Below, in pieces: positions 1-10,300 of a DNA stretch of 21,694 bases. The position numbers and the translations under genes were made by a program. The stretch is from Lobulomyces angularis (Eukaryota; Chytridiomycota; Chytridiomycetes; Lobulomycetales; Lobulomycetaceae), in NCBI GenBank assembly GCA_027604685.1, contig JADHYX010000372.1, forward strand, positions 1 to 21,694, written 5' to 3'. Under the pieces are notes generated by a model. That model worked only from the letters and a program-made list of their open reading frames with translations, was not told the origin of the DNA and made no database searches. How positions within the stretch are numbered: position 1 is the stretch's first letter; the number at the start of each line of letters is the position of its first letter.

Positions 1-150
1 GAATCTTCAATCTTCCAAAAACTTCTATGAACTTCCAAAAGATTCAGTAATCTTCCAAAAGATACTAAGAACATCTTGAAGCTTCGATTCATTACATCTA
101 TGTAAAATTTGTTGATACCGAAAATATATAAGAACCCATACAGGTAATAA

Positions 151-309
151 ATTAAAGAATTACATTCAGATGCTGGATGAGAATATAAAAATGAAAATCT
201 AGATTTCTACTGTATACAAAAAGGGATATCCCATATTATTCGCACTCCAGGCGATCATGATGCCATTGCAGAAAGAAAAAATAGAACCATTATGTAGGCT
301 GTTAGAGCC
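151..309 (+). pseudogene. Ty1/copia retrotransposon integrase fragment (decayed)
   Basis: Read in one frame from 151, this stretch gives a recognisable piece of a copia-type integrase core. First comes a version of the SDNGGEY motif (166-183), with stop TGA at 178-180 where a glycine codon is expected. It continues with FYC and a GI-H segment, then the strongly conserved AERKNRTIM at 259-294. A second in-frame stop (TAG, 295-297) follows directly and the reading continues as AVRA. No reverse transcriptase, RNase H or gag can be seen around it, so this is a short relic of an element, not an active one. In copia elements the integrase transfers the cDNA into the host genome. The family call rests on the spacing of these motifs; the two stops show decay. 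Confidence 0.8.
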
Positions 310-345
310 GTAAGGTACGTATCAGACTGAAGTTCTGGGAGATAC

Positions 346-520
346 TGTACTGAAAATGGTAGTGTAGATAGTTATAATGTAGTTACTATTTTACAAGGGT
401 TTCTTTGTTACACAAAGCCTTGCTTGTTTGTTCAAATTTAACTTATAACTTGATCTATTTCATACTCTCTTATTATTATTATTTAAGTAGAACGCCGGTT
501 ACTGCTTATCTAATACATAT
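346..520 (+). repeat. LTR-like dispersed repeat, copy 1
   Basis: This 175-base unit begins TGTACTGAAAATGGTAGTG and ends near a TTATCTAATACA segment. Diverged copies occur at 737-1046 and 2133-2368 in the same order and orientation. Shared blocks include a TTTCTTTGTTACAC segment, an ACTTGATCTATTT segment and a TTAAGTAGAAC(G/A)CCG segment. A TG start, a non-coding body and a position just downstream of an integrase relic suggest a retrotransposon long terminal repeat. No clean CA end, target-site duplication or primer-binding site could be placed, so the LTR identity is inference. Confidence 0.6.
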
Positions 521-736
521 ATACAGAGAAGGTCCTAGAGAAGGGATGTAAATAAAGGGAGGAGAATGTATTTCAGATGAACTAAAATTATGTCTTAGAC
601 ATTATGGAATGGTTATTAGCTCTGTTAGAAACATAGGGTTCATAATATGAAAAAAGAATTTGCTTTTTCAGCTTCGCCTTCATTATTTATTTTCATTCTC
701 TGATTTGGCATCATGGAGATCTCAGCACTTTTTGTA

Positions 737-1046
737 TGGTACTGAAAATGGTATTGTAGATAGTTATTATGTAGTTAAGTATTTTAAAAGGTTTCTTCGT
801 TAGTAATGACCAATGTTTATGGCTTTTTTTCCCAATGAATTTTTTATTTTATTTTTTTTTTTTTACTTCATTTTCAGTTTATTTAGCGTCTCGATAGTTA
901 TAATGTATTATGTATTTTATATAGTTTTCTTTGTTACACTAAACCCTTGCTTGTTCAATTATAGAGAGACTCATAACTTGATCTATTTTATACTCTTCTT
1001 ATTATAATATTATTTAAGTAGAACACCGATTACTCTTATCTAATAC
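737..1046 (+). repeat. LTR-like dispersed repeat, copy 2 (interrupted)
   Basis: The left part (737-810) matches the start of copy 1: GGTACTGAAAATGGTA, then GTAGATAGTTAT and a TTTCTTCGTTA block. The match restarts at about 890 with GATAGTTATAATG and runs to about 1046, ending ACTCTTATCTAATAC. About 80 bases of T-rich sequence lie between the halves. That T-rich piece resembles 2000-2060: both have a CCAA-GAA segment, a T-run and CTTTCAGTTTA or TTTTCAGTTTA. Either two partial copies lie side by side or one copy was interrupted. No coding function is seen. Confidence 0.55.
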
Positions 1047-1049
1047 AAA

Positions 1050-2130
1050 CAAGCCTAAATTAAAGCTTTATAGTAGCAGGTACCTTTAGGGACGAAAACT
1101 AATACTGGCAAAATGATTAAGTGAAAAGTTCAACTCAGTTACAGCTTCCTTTTCAACAGACGCATCCCATCAAACTTTTTCAAAACTCACTCAGGTTATG
1201 TTATAAACAGCAATGTGTTTCAAGGATCAATTAATTTTATAGGTTCAATCACCTTCAGCCAGCAACCCATAGAATCTTAATGGTTTAGCAGTTCAATATC
1301 TCTTCTTAAATTAAAATACAATTTAGTCACTCATGTCCTCCTTACATTTACCACGTCATCAAACGCACTCAAGAATTTTGTTTTATCCCTCATCTTAAAG
1401 ATCTCAACATGGTAATGAAATAGCCATGATTTTAAAGGAATAACCAGGTGAACGTGTTCCTTTACCTATCCGATAACAAGAATATAAATTAATGGTTTTG
1501 TTATTCGATTACAATGATATTTTTATATTCTTTGTAATTGAACTTTCAAATTTTTTTTTTTTAGTCACTTCACTTTTTTCGTTCAATATTAAGATACAAA
1601 AAAATAACAAATTGAGCTTTGAATGGTACTAAACTGAATAAATTTCTACAAAAAATTTTTTCTAAAAAAAGTTTCAAATAACTTAAATTTCGTCTTTGCT
1701 TTCACTCAAACCTTAAAACAAATACTCTCAACAATACTGCTTCAATTTACCGTACTTTACAATTTCAATTATCGTTTCAGTTCAACAATTCGACAAAATG
1801 GAGTTTAAACAAGCGTTACTGTTTTTAATTGAGGATTTAAAATAAATATATAATTACGTTATTAACCTTTGCTATTACTAACTTTAACTATTCAAGCTTT
1901 TAACTTACTTTTACTATAATGTTTTTCTCTTTTCTCAACAACTTTATTTACTTTGAATTGATACTTTTTTTATTGAAAACTTATTGAAATGTGTCGCTTT
2001 GGTTTTTTTTTTTCCAAGAAATTTTTTTATTTTTTTAACTACACTTTCAGTTTACTTACACATTAATTTCTACTTGGGTTTCAATTTAAAAAATTTTAGA
2101 AACCTCTTCGTTTCACATTTTGGCAGCTTC
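1050..2130. other. AT-rich intergenic DNA with no gene seen
   Basis: Both strands were read. No open frame longer than background and no recognisable protein or tRNA motif was found. The stretch holds T-runs, a T-rich block at 2000-2060 related to 819-886, and an imperfect inverted repeat near 1469-1507 (CGATAACAA against TTGTTATTCG). It is probably old repeat-derived DNA. Confidence 0.4.
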
Positions 2131-2132
2131 AG

Positions 2133-2368
2133 TGTACTGGAAATGGTAGTGTAGATAATTAATTGTAGTCAATGGTCAAAAAGTTAAACAAACCTAGCGT
2201 TTCTCTCACATTTTATACACAAGTTCCATATGATTGAAGTATTTTGTAATGTTCCTTCGTTACACCAAATCCTCTTGTTCTAATTTAATAAAAACATATA
2301 ATGGATCTATTTTATCTCTTCCTTTTATTATTAAATAAAGCGCCAGTTACTACTTTTCTAATAAATTT
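2133..2368 (+). repeat. LTR-like dispersed repeat, copy 3
   Basis: This copy begins TGTACTGGAAATGGTAGTG and keeps the GTAGATAATTA segment. A gap or insertion follows, then TGTTCCTTCGTTACACC, a GGATCTATTTTATCTC block and AAAGCGCCAGTTACTAC. The order of blocks is the same as in copies 1 and 2, but it is the most diverged of the three. It ends about 290 bases before the GH88 gene. Confidence 0.55.
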
Positions 2369-2629
2369 ATAGATTTATGATTTTGGTTGCAAAAAAGTTT
2401 GAATCAATTTTTGAATTGCACACTTCATTATTAATCTAAAATGCTCTCATCTTACTCCTTCTGTTCACCTTACTTGCTTATTACTATATCTGCCCAAATT
2501 ATCTTTTTAATTATCAGCACCAAAGTTGCTTAGATGTTTGATCCTTTAAAATTCTCCTTTCATGAATTTCTAAGCAAGAAAATTCGGAAAAAAAAAAAAA
2601 AAAAAATTAAAAAAATTGGAATTCCAAGT

Positions 2630-2639
2630 TATATATAAG
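2630..2639 (+). promoter_or_regulatory. Possible TATA element of the GH88 gene
   Basis: TATATATAAG lies about 18 bases before the chosen ATG at 2656. In such AT-rich DNA the match is weak evidence, and the spacing would leave a very short 5' leader. Confidence 0.2.
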
Positions 2640-2655
2640 ATTACAGAACGAATAA

Positions 2656-4313
2656 ATGAAGAAGAAAATATTTGAACAAGCAGAAAAAGTTTATTCAAAC
2701 TTTAAATTTGAAGATCCAAAGGAATTTTTGGAAGAACCTTGTTTTCCTCATTACATAACTGCAAGTAAATCTGGTTTCTTTAAAAAAGTTGAATTTGATC
2801 ATAGGTGGCATTTAGAGCCAAAAACTCATTGGTCTGCTCCTTTTTTAGTCGGAATTTATTGGTGTATATTTCTTGTAAACAAAAATGAAAAAATTTTGAA
2901 CTTGGCGGTTACTGCAATGCAGAGTTTAGATTTCATAAAAGGTAATCGTTTTTTATTTCTATTTCAAAATAATTAATTTAAATATTAGAATTTTTACTTA
3001 CTTTTTTTTTTACTATTTTTACTAAATTTTTTTTTTTCCAACTTCTTTTTAGACGATGCTAATATTGATGATATCGGGCAAGTCTTTATATTGGGAACTA
3101 AGTAAGAAAAGTGATATGTGTTTTTTCTATTAACATTTTTTTTTGTTTGTTAACTTTAGAAATGCAATACAATACGAATTTTCAAAACCAAAGCATGACC
3201 AGCATGTAATTGATAACTATCAAAAGACAATGTTAACTGCTGCTGAGACATTATGTACAAGATTCGATGAAAAAATTGGTTGCATTCGAAGTATCGTAAA
3301 TCAAGAAGTAAGTTTTGTTTATGATTAAATCTTAATAAAGTATAATTACTTTATTAATAATTAGGATATTGAATTTGGTTTTAGCACAACAATTGAAAGT
3401 ATGATGAATCTTGAATTATTACTTTACATTGCTCAAAAATATCCTTGGAAAAAAAGATTTTATGACATTGGTAAAATTTTTTGAACATTTAAAAATTTTT
3501 GTTTAATATATTATCATAGCTCTTTCACATGCTATTGTTACGGCAACAAATCATGTTAGAAGTGATGGATCCACTTATCATTATGTTACATATGACGAAA
3601 AAACAGGGGATGTTATAAAAAAAGTTAGTAGATTAACATTTTTTAAACTAATTTCATTTTAATTTTTAATTTTTTTCATTGATTCACTAAAGGGGTCATT
3701 TCAAGGAAAATCTAGAGAATCAACGTGGTCAAGAGGTCAAGCTTGGGCAATCTATGGTTTCTTAACTTGTTACAAATATACTAGGGATGAACAATTTCTA
3801 GACGTTACCCTTAGACTCACATCTTACTTTGTAAAACACTTAAATGAGAAGAGTTTTATACCGAATTGGGACTTCATTGTCAAAGGAGATAGCATATCAG
3901 TTAAAGATACAAGGTAACTACTATTTTTATTTTTAGAAGCCAATTTTTTTTTTTTTAGTGCTGCTGCAATATTTTCAAGTGCGTTAATAGATTTAATGGA
4001 GATTTTATACAAATTAAATTTAAAATTGGAAGAAGTTAAAAAGTTTGAAAAAATTTTAAAAACTATACTTCAAAAGTTATATAATTACCATTTAAATAAA
4101 GATACCAATGCCAACTCGGTTTACTTATTAAACAACGGCATCGACAATTTCAATAAGCATTTGAAGAATCATGGGCTTATATATGGTAAAATTTTTATTT
4201 TTTCAAACATAATTTTTTTTTTTAATATCTTTTTAGGCGATTACTACTTTTTAGAAGCAATATCAAAATTGAAAGAGTCAAAATCTAATTTTCTATTGGA
4301 AGTAGAGGAATAA
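2656..4313 (+). CDS. Unsaturated glucuronyl hydrolase, GH88 family
   Basis: Eight exons assemble in frame to 405 aa: 2656-2941, 3053-3101, 3160-3307, 3365-3470, 3520-3623, 3693-3913, 3959-4185, 4237-4313. Family GH88 enzymes remove the 4,5-unsaturated uronic acid from the non-reducing end of oligosaccharides released by polysaccharide lyases, by hydrating the double bond. Family landmarks are visible in order: an HW...F..G.YW segment near residues 58-69, DDIG (101-104), a TIESMMNL segment (170-177), the R-SDGSTYH block, STWSRGQAW, a WDF plus DTSAAAI block, and GDYYFLEA at the C-terminus. D102 aligns with the known catalytic Asp88 of the Bacillus enzyme. E172 sits where the second catalytic residue, Asp149, is expected, which is unusual. 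No signal peptide is visible, so the protein is probably intracellular. The start is the first in-frame ATG after a T/A-rich leader. It converges with the AP endonuclease gene, with 165 bases between the stops. Confidence 0.88.
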
Positions 4314-4478
4314 AAAATTAATATTAACTCCAATTTTTTTCCTTTTTTTTTTTTTTGCAATAATATTTAAATATGAATATTTGAGTTAATTTAATCATTC
4401 TTACATAAAATACACCTTCAACTGGAATTTTACCATACAATTAAAAGAAATATATATATATACAGGTGGTAATTCGTT

Positions 4479-5829
4479 TTACATTTCTATATCACTCAAG
4501 ATCAAAACTAATGGACAGTGATCAGAGCAACCATAAACTTCAGATCTAATAAGTGATTGGGAAAGCTGCTTTAACAAAGAATTAGAAATCAAAAAATAAT
4601 CCAATCTTAAAAGTTAAACTATTAAATTGCCAAACAAAAAGAAAAAAATATTTTAAGATATGTTACCTCCACCCAAGACCTTTCGATCTGCATTGAAACC
4701 TAAAAGAATAATATGTAAAAAGATAATCTACATCTGCATTGAAATGCCTCCATGTATCAATAAAACCATTATCTAAAAAGGTTTGAAAATCTGATCTCTC
4801 TTCTGGTGTAAATCCTGCAGTTCTGACACGAAAATAAAATTTAAGAATAAAAACCTCACCCAATTTTGAAACAAAAAAAAAATACTTGTGATTTCCTTTT
4901 GGCCTTGACAAATCTTTTTCGGTATGCGCTACATTAAAATCGCCTCCCCAAACAACGGGCTTTTTTTTTTCTAATTCTTTAACATAAGCTTCTATTGCCT
5001 TGTTATATCGCTGCTTAAATTGTAATCTATCAAGTTTACCACCTGCACTATTATTTTTTTTTTTAAATTTCAGCAATTTAGAATGATAAGAGTTTCGATT
5101 TACTTTGGTATGTAAGAGTTAACAGCAAAAAATGCTATTGTAATAAAGTAAACAGTTAATTTGTTTTTTATGAAAATCTTTACATTTATATTCAGCAGTA
5201 ATGCACCTGCCTTCCTCATCAAATTCTTTATTATTGATACCAAATATCACTTTAATCGGTTCAACTTTACTTGCTAAATACGTTCCAGAATACCCTTTTT
5301 TTATTTTGCAATTATTATAGTACCTTAAAAGTTGCATCAAAATTTCTTTGTAATTAATTCGACAAAAAAAGTGAAATTCGTTACTGAAACGGGTAGATCT
5401 TTTTATCTAGGATATCTTCTGTTGGGTTGGAGTTCAATTTTGTTTCCTGTAGCAAAACTATGCTTGCATCCTCCGCGACCAAGTAACTTTTTAATCCCTT
5501 TCCAAGTGAGGAATTCAAACTAACGATATTAAGCGAGATAATTTTAATTTCATTTATTTTCAGTTTCTCAAATTCATAGATTAAAGGCATCGTAGTGTTT
5601 GTAAAAATTTTTTTTTTGGTTGGATCATCAAGATCAGTAAGTTTTGTTAAACTTGTAGATTTACTTTTTTTATTTTCTGGTTCATCTGAATTTAAAATTT
5701 CAGTTTTAGAAGCACTTTAAAAATTTTTATAATTATTATTTTTTTTTATTTAGAAAAAATTGTTTTTTTCTTTTTATAATTATAAAATGTTTGCAGGTAA
5801 AAAACTTACGCAATTTTCCTTTTTCTCAT
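4479..5829 (-). CDS. AP endonuclease of the ExoIII/APE1 family
   Basis: Seven exons, listed 5' to 3' on the minus strand: 5829-5810, 5714-5385, 5323-5184, 5134-5104, 5047-4886, 4822-4667, 4605-4479. They give 321 aa; human APE1 has 318. The enzyme cuts the DNA backbone 5' of abasic sites in base-excision repair. Visible catalytic landmarks carry nearly the same numbers as in APE1: LQETK with E97, KGYSG with Y128, Y171 in YIPN, GDFNVAH with D210 and N212, RLDYF with D282, and SDHCPL with D308 and H309. The basic start (MRKRK) and the KK-rich segment near residues 20-42 fit a nuclear tail. The first exon is only 20 nt, and its ATG is the least certain part of the model; the frame stays open through exon 2. 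The family's N-x-D/N-G-L-R motif is degraded: N69 remains, but V71, S72 and N74 replace the Asp, Gly and Arg. Confidence 0.9.
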
Positions 5830-6540
5830 CAACAGAAGGTGTATTATTTCCAGTAAAAAAAATAAATCTAGCTATTTTAATTAAAATTTTAATTAGAAGT
5901 TGTTGTTTTTAATCTGTGAAAGAATTTGCACAAATGAATTGATTTTATTATGATAAAAGGTTAAAAACTTTCTTGTCAATGCAAAAAATAATCGCACTTT
6001 CGATAGTTACCTAAAATGGGATGCCCTAAAAACTTATTGTCTTCGATTAGTTAATTGATTTGGATTTATCACCACCCTTGTCACACACAAAAAAGTAATT
6101 AAAATTACATTCGCAACAGTATTGGTGGTTGACGACTACCCTTATGTCATTAGGACAAAAACACTGCTGAAAAGCTGATATTAGGAACTGGTGGTTCTGG
6201 TAATTTCAGAGCTTCCAGTGGTGAGTAGGAGTAGTTGGACTAGCGAAAACGCAATACATCATCTGCCCGTCACTTGATGAATGGCGGTAATCACTTGTTT
6301 TTATTCCATGCACAATTGCTTATTTGTGATCTCTTTATTTGAAAAATTCTTTAATGACCCTAATTTGTTAATTAAATATTTTACACACTATGATGATGGT
6401 AGATAAGCTTCAATTTTAGGTCTTCCAAATAAAATGTTGCTACTGACTTCGTTCTTTTTTTTACTGAAAGATTACCAGTAGTTTCACCCGCAGAATTTTG
6501 TCGCCTTAAGAGACTTATGAGTGTTTGTAATTAGAACACT
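5830..6540. other. Intergenic DNA with no intact gene
   Basis: No open frame or RNA motif could be supported. A TTAGGAACTGGTGGTTCTGG segment at 6181-6200 translates as LGTGGSG, and could be a worn glycine-rich loop of the kinase relic downstream. Stops follow immediately and the link is only a guess. Confidence 0.3.
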
Positions 6541-6555
6541 GAATTTTTTCCCTCA

Positions 6556-6870
6556 GTTGTAGCTGCCAACTCTTTGCTAAGTGGGGAGAGAAAAGTGAAG
6601 TTGTGTGATTTGGAGTTGCTGGTCAATTTACAATGTCTTGTCTTCGAAAAAACTCTTTTGTTGGGTCACCTTTTTGGATGGTAAATCAAGATATTAATTA
6701 TAAAACAAGCAATTTTTTATTAGGCTCCAGAAGTTATTAAAAGATCTTATTATGATTATCAAGTATGTAAACCTTCTTATATGTGCTGTTTTTAAACCTA
6801 TTTTTTTTAGCGGATAATTGGTCAGTGGGGATAACTATAATTGAATTGGCAACGAGTAGGAACTTCCATA
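6556..6870 (+). pseudogene. Broken STE20/GCK-type protein kinase
   Basis: Three pieces read in series as the middle of a germinal-centre-kinase-type catalytic domain. The first has AANSLLS and VKLCDL, the positions of the catalytic-loop Asn and the DFG segment. After a one-base loss near 6610 it continues as VAGQF, then FVGSPFWM (6657-6680). An intron at 6681-6723 is still recognisable. Then APEVIKRS-YDYQ, a second intron (6763-6810), and ADNWSVGITIIELA. At this second junction the frame is out by one base. FVGTPFWMAPEVI and WSLGIT-IELA are hallmarks of MST/GCK kinases. The DFG Phe-Gly, the HRD segment and any C-lobe after IELA are missing or unrecognisable. The frame breaks argue for a pseudogene, although sequencing errors cannot be excluded. 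Confidence 0.75.
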
Positions 6871-6899
6871 CAAAAATTAATTGCCAAATATATAAAGGT

Positions 6900-7389
6900 T
6901 ATTGGTGGTTAAAAAGCTGGAGATTGGGTAGGTGCTGGAAACTGAAGAGCCGGTCTAAATAATGATAAAGAAAGGAAAAGAAACATTTAGGTTAATTCTT
7001 TCATGAATTGGTTTATACTAAGTATCCTCAAATTTTTTGACTGGTAGCTTTCTTTAAGTAAAAAAAGTCTTTGATTTAGTATACATGCTCACTCATTGTT
7101 GACCAATTTTTAAAAAAAAATGTAGAGAAATAAGAAATTCTTTACTTTTGAATAAAAAAGCTGGGAAAACAAATAATGAAACTCAACAATTTCTGAATTT
7201 CACTGCCAATAATGATAACTTTGTTAAAGTAGCATCTAAAATGGAAATGGTACTTACATCTGATTAAATTGACCTCTCCACCATAGAATTTGGTGTAACA
7301 TAAAGTCGCGACTTGAAAAAGAAAAAAATTAAAAAATTTTTTAAGATTTAAGTTAATTTATATCAATTTTTTTTTTTTTTTTTTTTGGA
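6900..7389 (+). other. Intergenic DNA upstream of ARMC4, with one short open tail
   Basis: From about 7104 to 7267 one frame stays open for about 54 codons and ends in TAA. It includes a stretch reading NKKAGKTNNETQQFLNF. It could be the last exon of the broken kinase, but it matches no family recognised here. The rest is stop-rich. The final 80 bases before the ARMC4 ATG are A/T runs. Confidence 0.3.
7303..7314. promoter_or_regulatory. Perfect 12-base palindrome upstream of ARMC4
   Basis: AAGTCGCGACTT is its own reverse complement and is centred about 80 bases before the ARMC4 start codon. It is one of the few CpG-rich words in an AT-rich region. A CGCG core is the kind of site bound by fungal APSES/MBF-type regulators, but nothing here shows binding. 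Confidence 0.25.
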
Positions 7390-10300
7390 ATGGGAAATTC
7401 ACTAGCCACAAGAATAGAATCAACCAATTCTACTCTAGATTTAAATGCAACAGCAGAAAATGTTGCTGAAAGCAATAATGAGAGCAACCAAAAAACAATT
7501 CACACGTCTCTAATTAATTTTGACATTTTATATGATTTTATAAAAATTCTGGAAAAATTTTGTATTGAACATCACGTTGAAGCTAAAACTGAGTTTAAAA
7601 GGCCATTAGAGTGGTCAAGTCCATTTTTGAGACCAAACTTATTTAACTCAGGTTCTGTCTCCAGTGGTACTGCAAATAATGGTAACTCTACTTCAAACAC
7701 CCAAAGTAACTGGATAGTTAGCAATCAAAAAGGGTATGTATTTTTAATATTTAATTTTTTATTATGGAATTCTCTTTTTTTTTGAATTTTTTTAATTTTG
7801 TTTTTTAGAACCAACAAATCAGTTGTATCATCTACAGCATTAAAATCAGATGGAAAACCTTTTTTTCAATTAATTCAACAAAGTATTCCAAGCACTAAAA
7901 ATGCTAACAATAGCAGCAGTATTTTTTTAGCAAGAGTTGATAATTTTGACCAGTTAAATAAAGTATTAAAATTAGCAGATGAACATAAGTTAAGTGAATT
8001 ACAAGCACTTATTCAAGGTAAGAAAAATTTTTTTTTTCGGAATTTTTTTAATATCATAAATTTTTTTTTTTTAGTCAACAGAGATGGTATTTCTACCATT
8101 TTAGGATTACCTTCAGGAACTTTTTCTAACAATGAAGTGGATCCATTAGTTATCGCTTTTGAAGCACTAAATAAAGACACGAATCCAAAAAAAATTGAAC
8201 AAAATCAAAAACTTTACAAACTATCACTAATATTAAACTCTTACGATCTTCAATTAATGAAAACAGCTGTTAACGTTTTGGAACGGTATATATTATTTTT
8301 TGAAATACCTTTATATAAAGAAAAAAATTAATTTTTTTTTTTTTAGGGAAAAATTTATTGATGTTCAAAAAGTTTCTGAGGAATTAGAAATGCTAAAAGC
8401 TTTTTGTGGAAAAGATCAGAAATGCGCATTGCAATCTATTGATTGGGAATCAGGTAAATACAGATTATAATTTAAACTAAAAAAAAAAAAAAAGATTATA
8501 CTTTTTCCAATGGTTGCAAAGCACCACCCTGGCGACAAGTTTTTGGCGAAATATGTTACGTTGAAGTACGCCCAATGGATAAAGACCATATTGTGATAAC
8601 TGCTACCAAAAATGGTTTCTTTATTAACAAAGGATACTTGCTGGATGAAAAAGGTATAGCAATTAATTTTTTTTTATTTATAAGTTATTTTTTTTTTTTT
8701 TTGGAAAGGAAATGAACGATTAAACTACGAAGCTTTGGATGAATCTCCAGTTAAACCTACTTTGACTGATTTATTGAAGTCATATTCTCCTCACTTTTTT
8801 AACACCATTGATAAACAAGAATATCTGTATCATCCTGATGAAAATTGTAAAACAACTAATTACAACAAAATTTTTTTTTTATTTAATTTTTAAAACAATT
8901 GTTTTTTTTTGTAGTAATTTCTAATATCGGAGGGGCAGTTGCAGCAGAAGGATCAACCGCCCATGATGTTTTATTACACGATGGAGTAATTTTTTTTTTT
9001 AATTTTTTACTAATTTTTAATTTATCTTCTTAGAATTTAACTGAAGATGAGCATGAACAAGGTGAAGAAACTGGAACAAAAAAAAATGAACGAAGACAAA
9101 CTCTTATTGTTAAAAAGAAGTAAAAAAAAAAAAAAAAAATCCAATTAAAAATAAAAAAACAAAAAACAATTTAAATTTAGAAATAAATCTTTGTCAAAAA
9201 AAAGTATGACAGAGCCATCACTTAAATGGAGGTAAATTCTTATATCATAAATATGTATAATCTTTGTTAACTTTTTAATTTCGTTTCTTTAAAAGGGCAC
9301 TGACTTTGAATTCAGAAGAAGCAGAATTAAAACAAAAAAAATCTGCCAAAAGTAAAATGTCAGCGGATCAGAAGGTTAGACACAGAAACAGCAACGCGAT
9401 GGGAAATAGCGATGAAAAAAGTGCCGCAGGTGGAATAAATGGGAGAAAAAACTCCGACGATAAAAAAAATGGTCTTAATAAAATGAATGGCCATAATTTT
9501 GAGGAAGAATATTCCCACAGTGAATCTGGTATTACTCTTTTTGATTTGTTTTCATTGGGTTTTAAATCAAAAAAAACAAAAAATTTTAGAACTTTCCTCA
9601 GAAGAAGAATTAACAGAAAAAAGACAAGAGACATGTAATAAATAAAATAAATCAAAATAAAAAAATACTTTTGGACAAAAAATTAAAAAAAAATGAGCTA
9701 AAAAATTCACATTAAAAAAAAACTTTTTCCTTTTAAAAATATTTTTTTTATTTACTTTTTTCAAACTAGCTGAATTTCCTGCAGAATATTATCAAATTCA
9801 AAAATTAGTTAAATATTTAAGATGTGGTAACCAAACTGCCACAATCATTGCCATATGTTCATTGTTAGACTTTGATTTATCCAATGGTAAGATAAGATAA
9901 AAAAAATTGAAATAGTAATATGATTGATTTTTTTTTTTTAGAATACAATCAGTCTGCAATTAGAGATGTCGGTGGATTGGATACGATAGTTAATTTGTTA
10001 GATACAAATGATCCAAAGTGTAAAATTGGTGCATTAAAAATATTGAAAGAAATTTCTAAAAATGGTAAAAAAACATAAAAAAATATATATATTTATATTT
10101 TTTTGCTTCTTTTATTTAATATATAAAAAATAAAAAACTAAATAAAAATAGTCCAAATTAGATCTGCAATTAGCGATTTGGATGGTATGCAACCCCTCGT
10201 AGAACTTTTAAAAGATCCAAATGAGGAATTAAAATGTTTAGCTGCTGAAACTATCGCTCACTGCGCTAAAAATTGTAAAATATAAAATAAAGATTAAAAA

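Noticed and set aside
813..1007. Phe/Tyr-rich 64-aa open frame
   Set aside because: It is the translation of T-runs inside the LTR-like repeat; no family features or gene context.
1469..1507. Imperfect inverted repeat suggesting a hairpin RNA or terminator
   Set aside because: The arms are short with a bulge and a wide loop; no gene context supports a function.
4823..4885. Reading through the AP endonuclease intron as coding
   Set aside because: The frame is open, but the inserted residues break the conserved KGN-K-AGFTP run, which is restored exactly by splicing.
9368..9764. Minus-strand open frames rich in Phe and Leu
   Set aside because: They are shadows of ARMC4 exons 10-11 and their A-rich introns.
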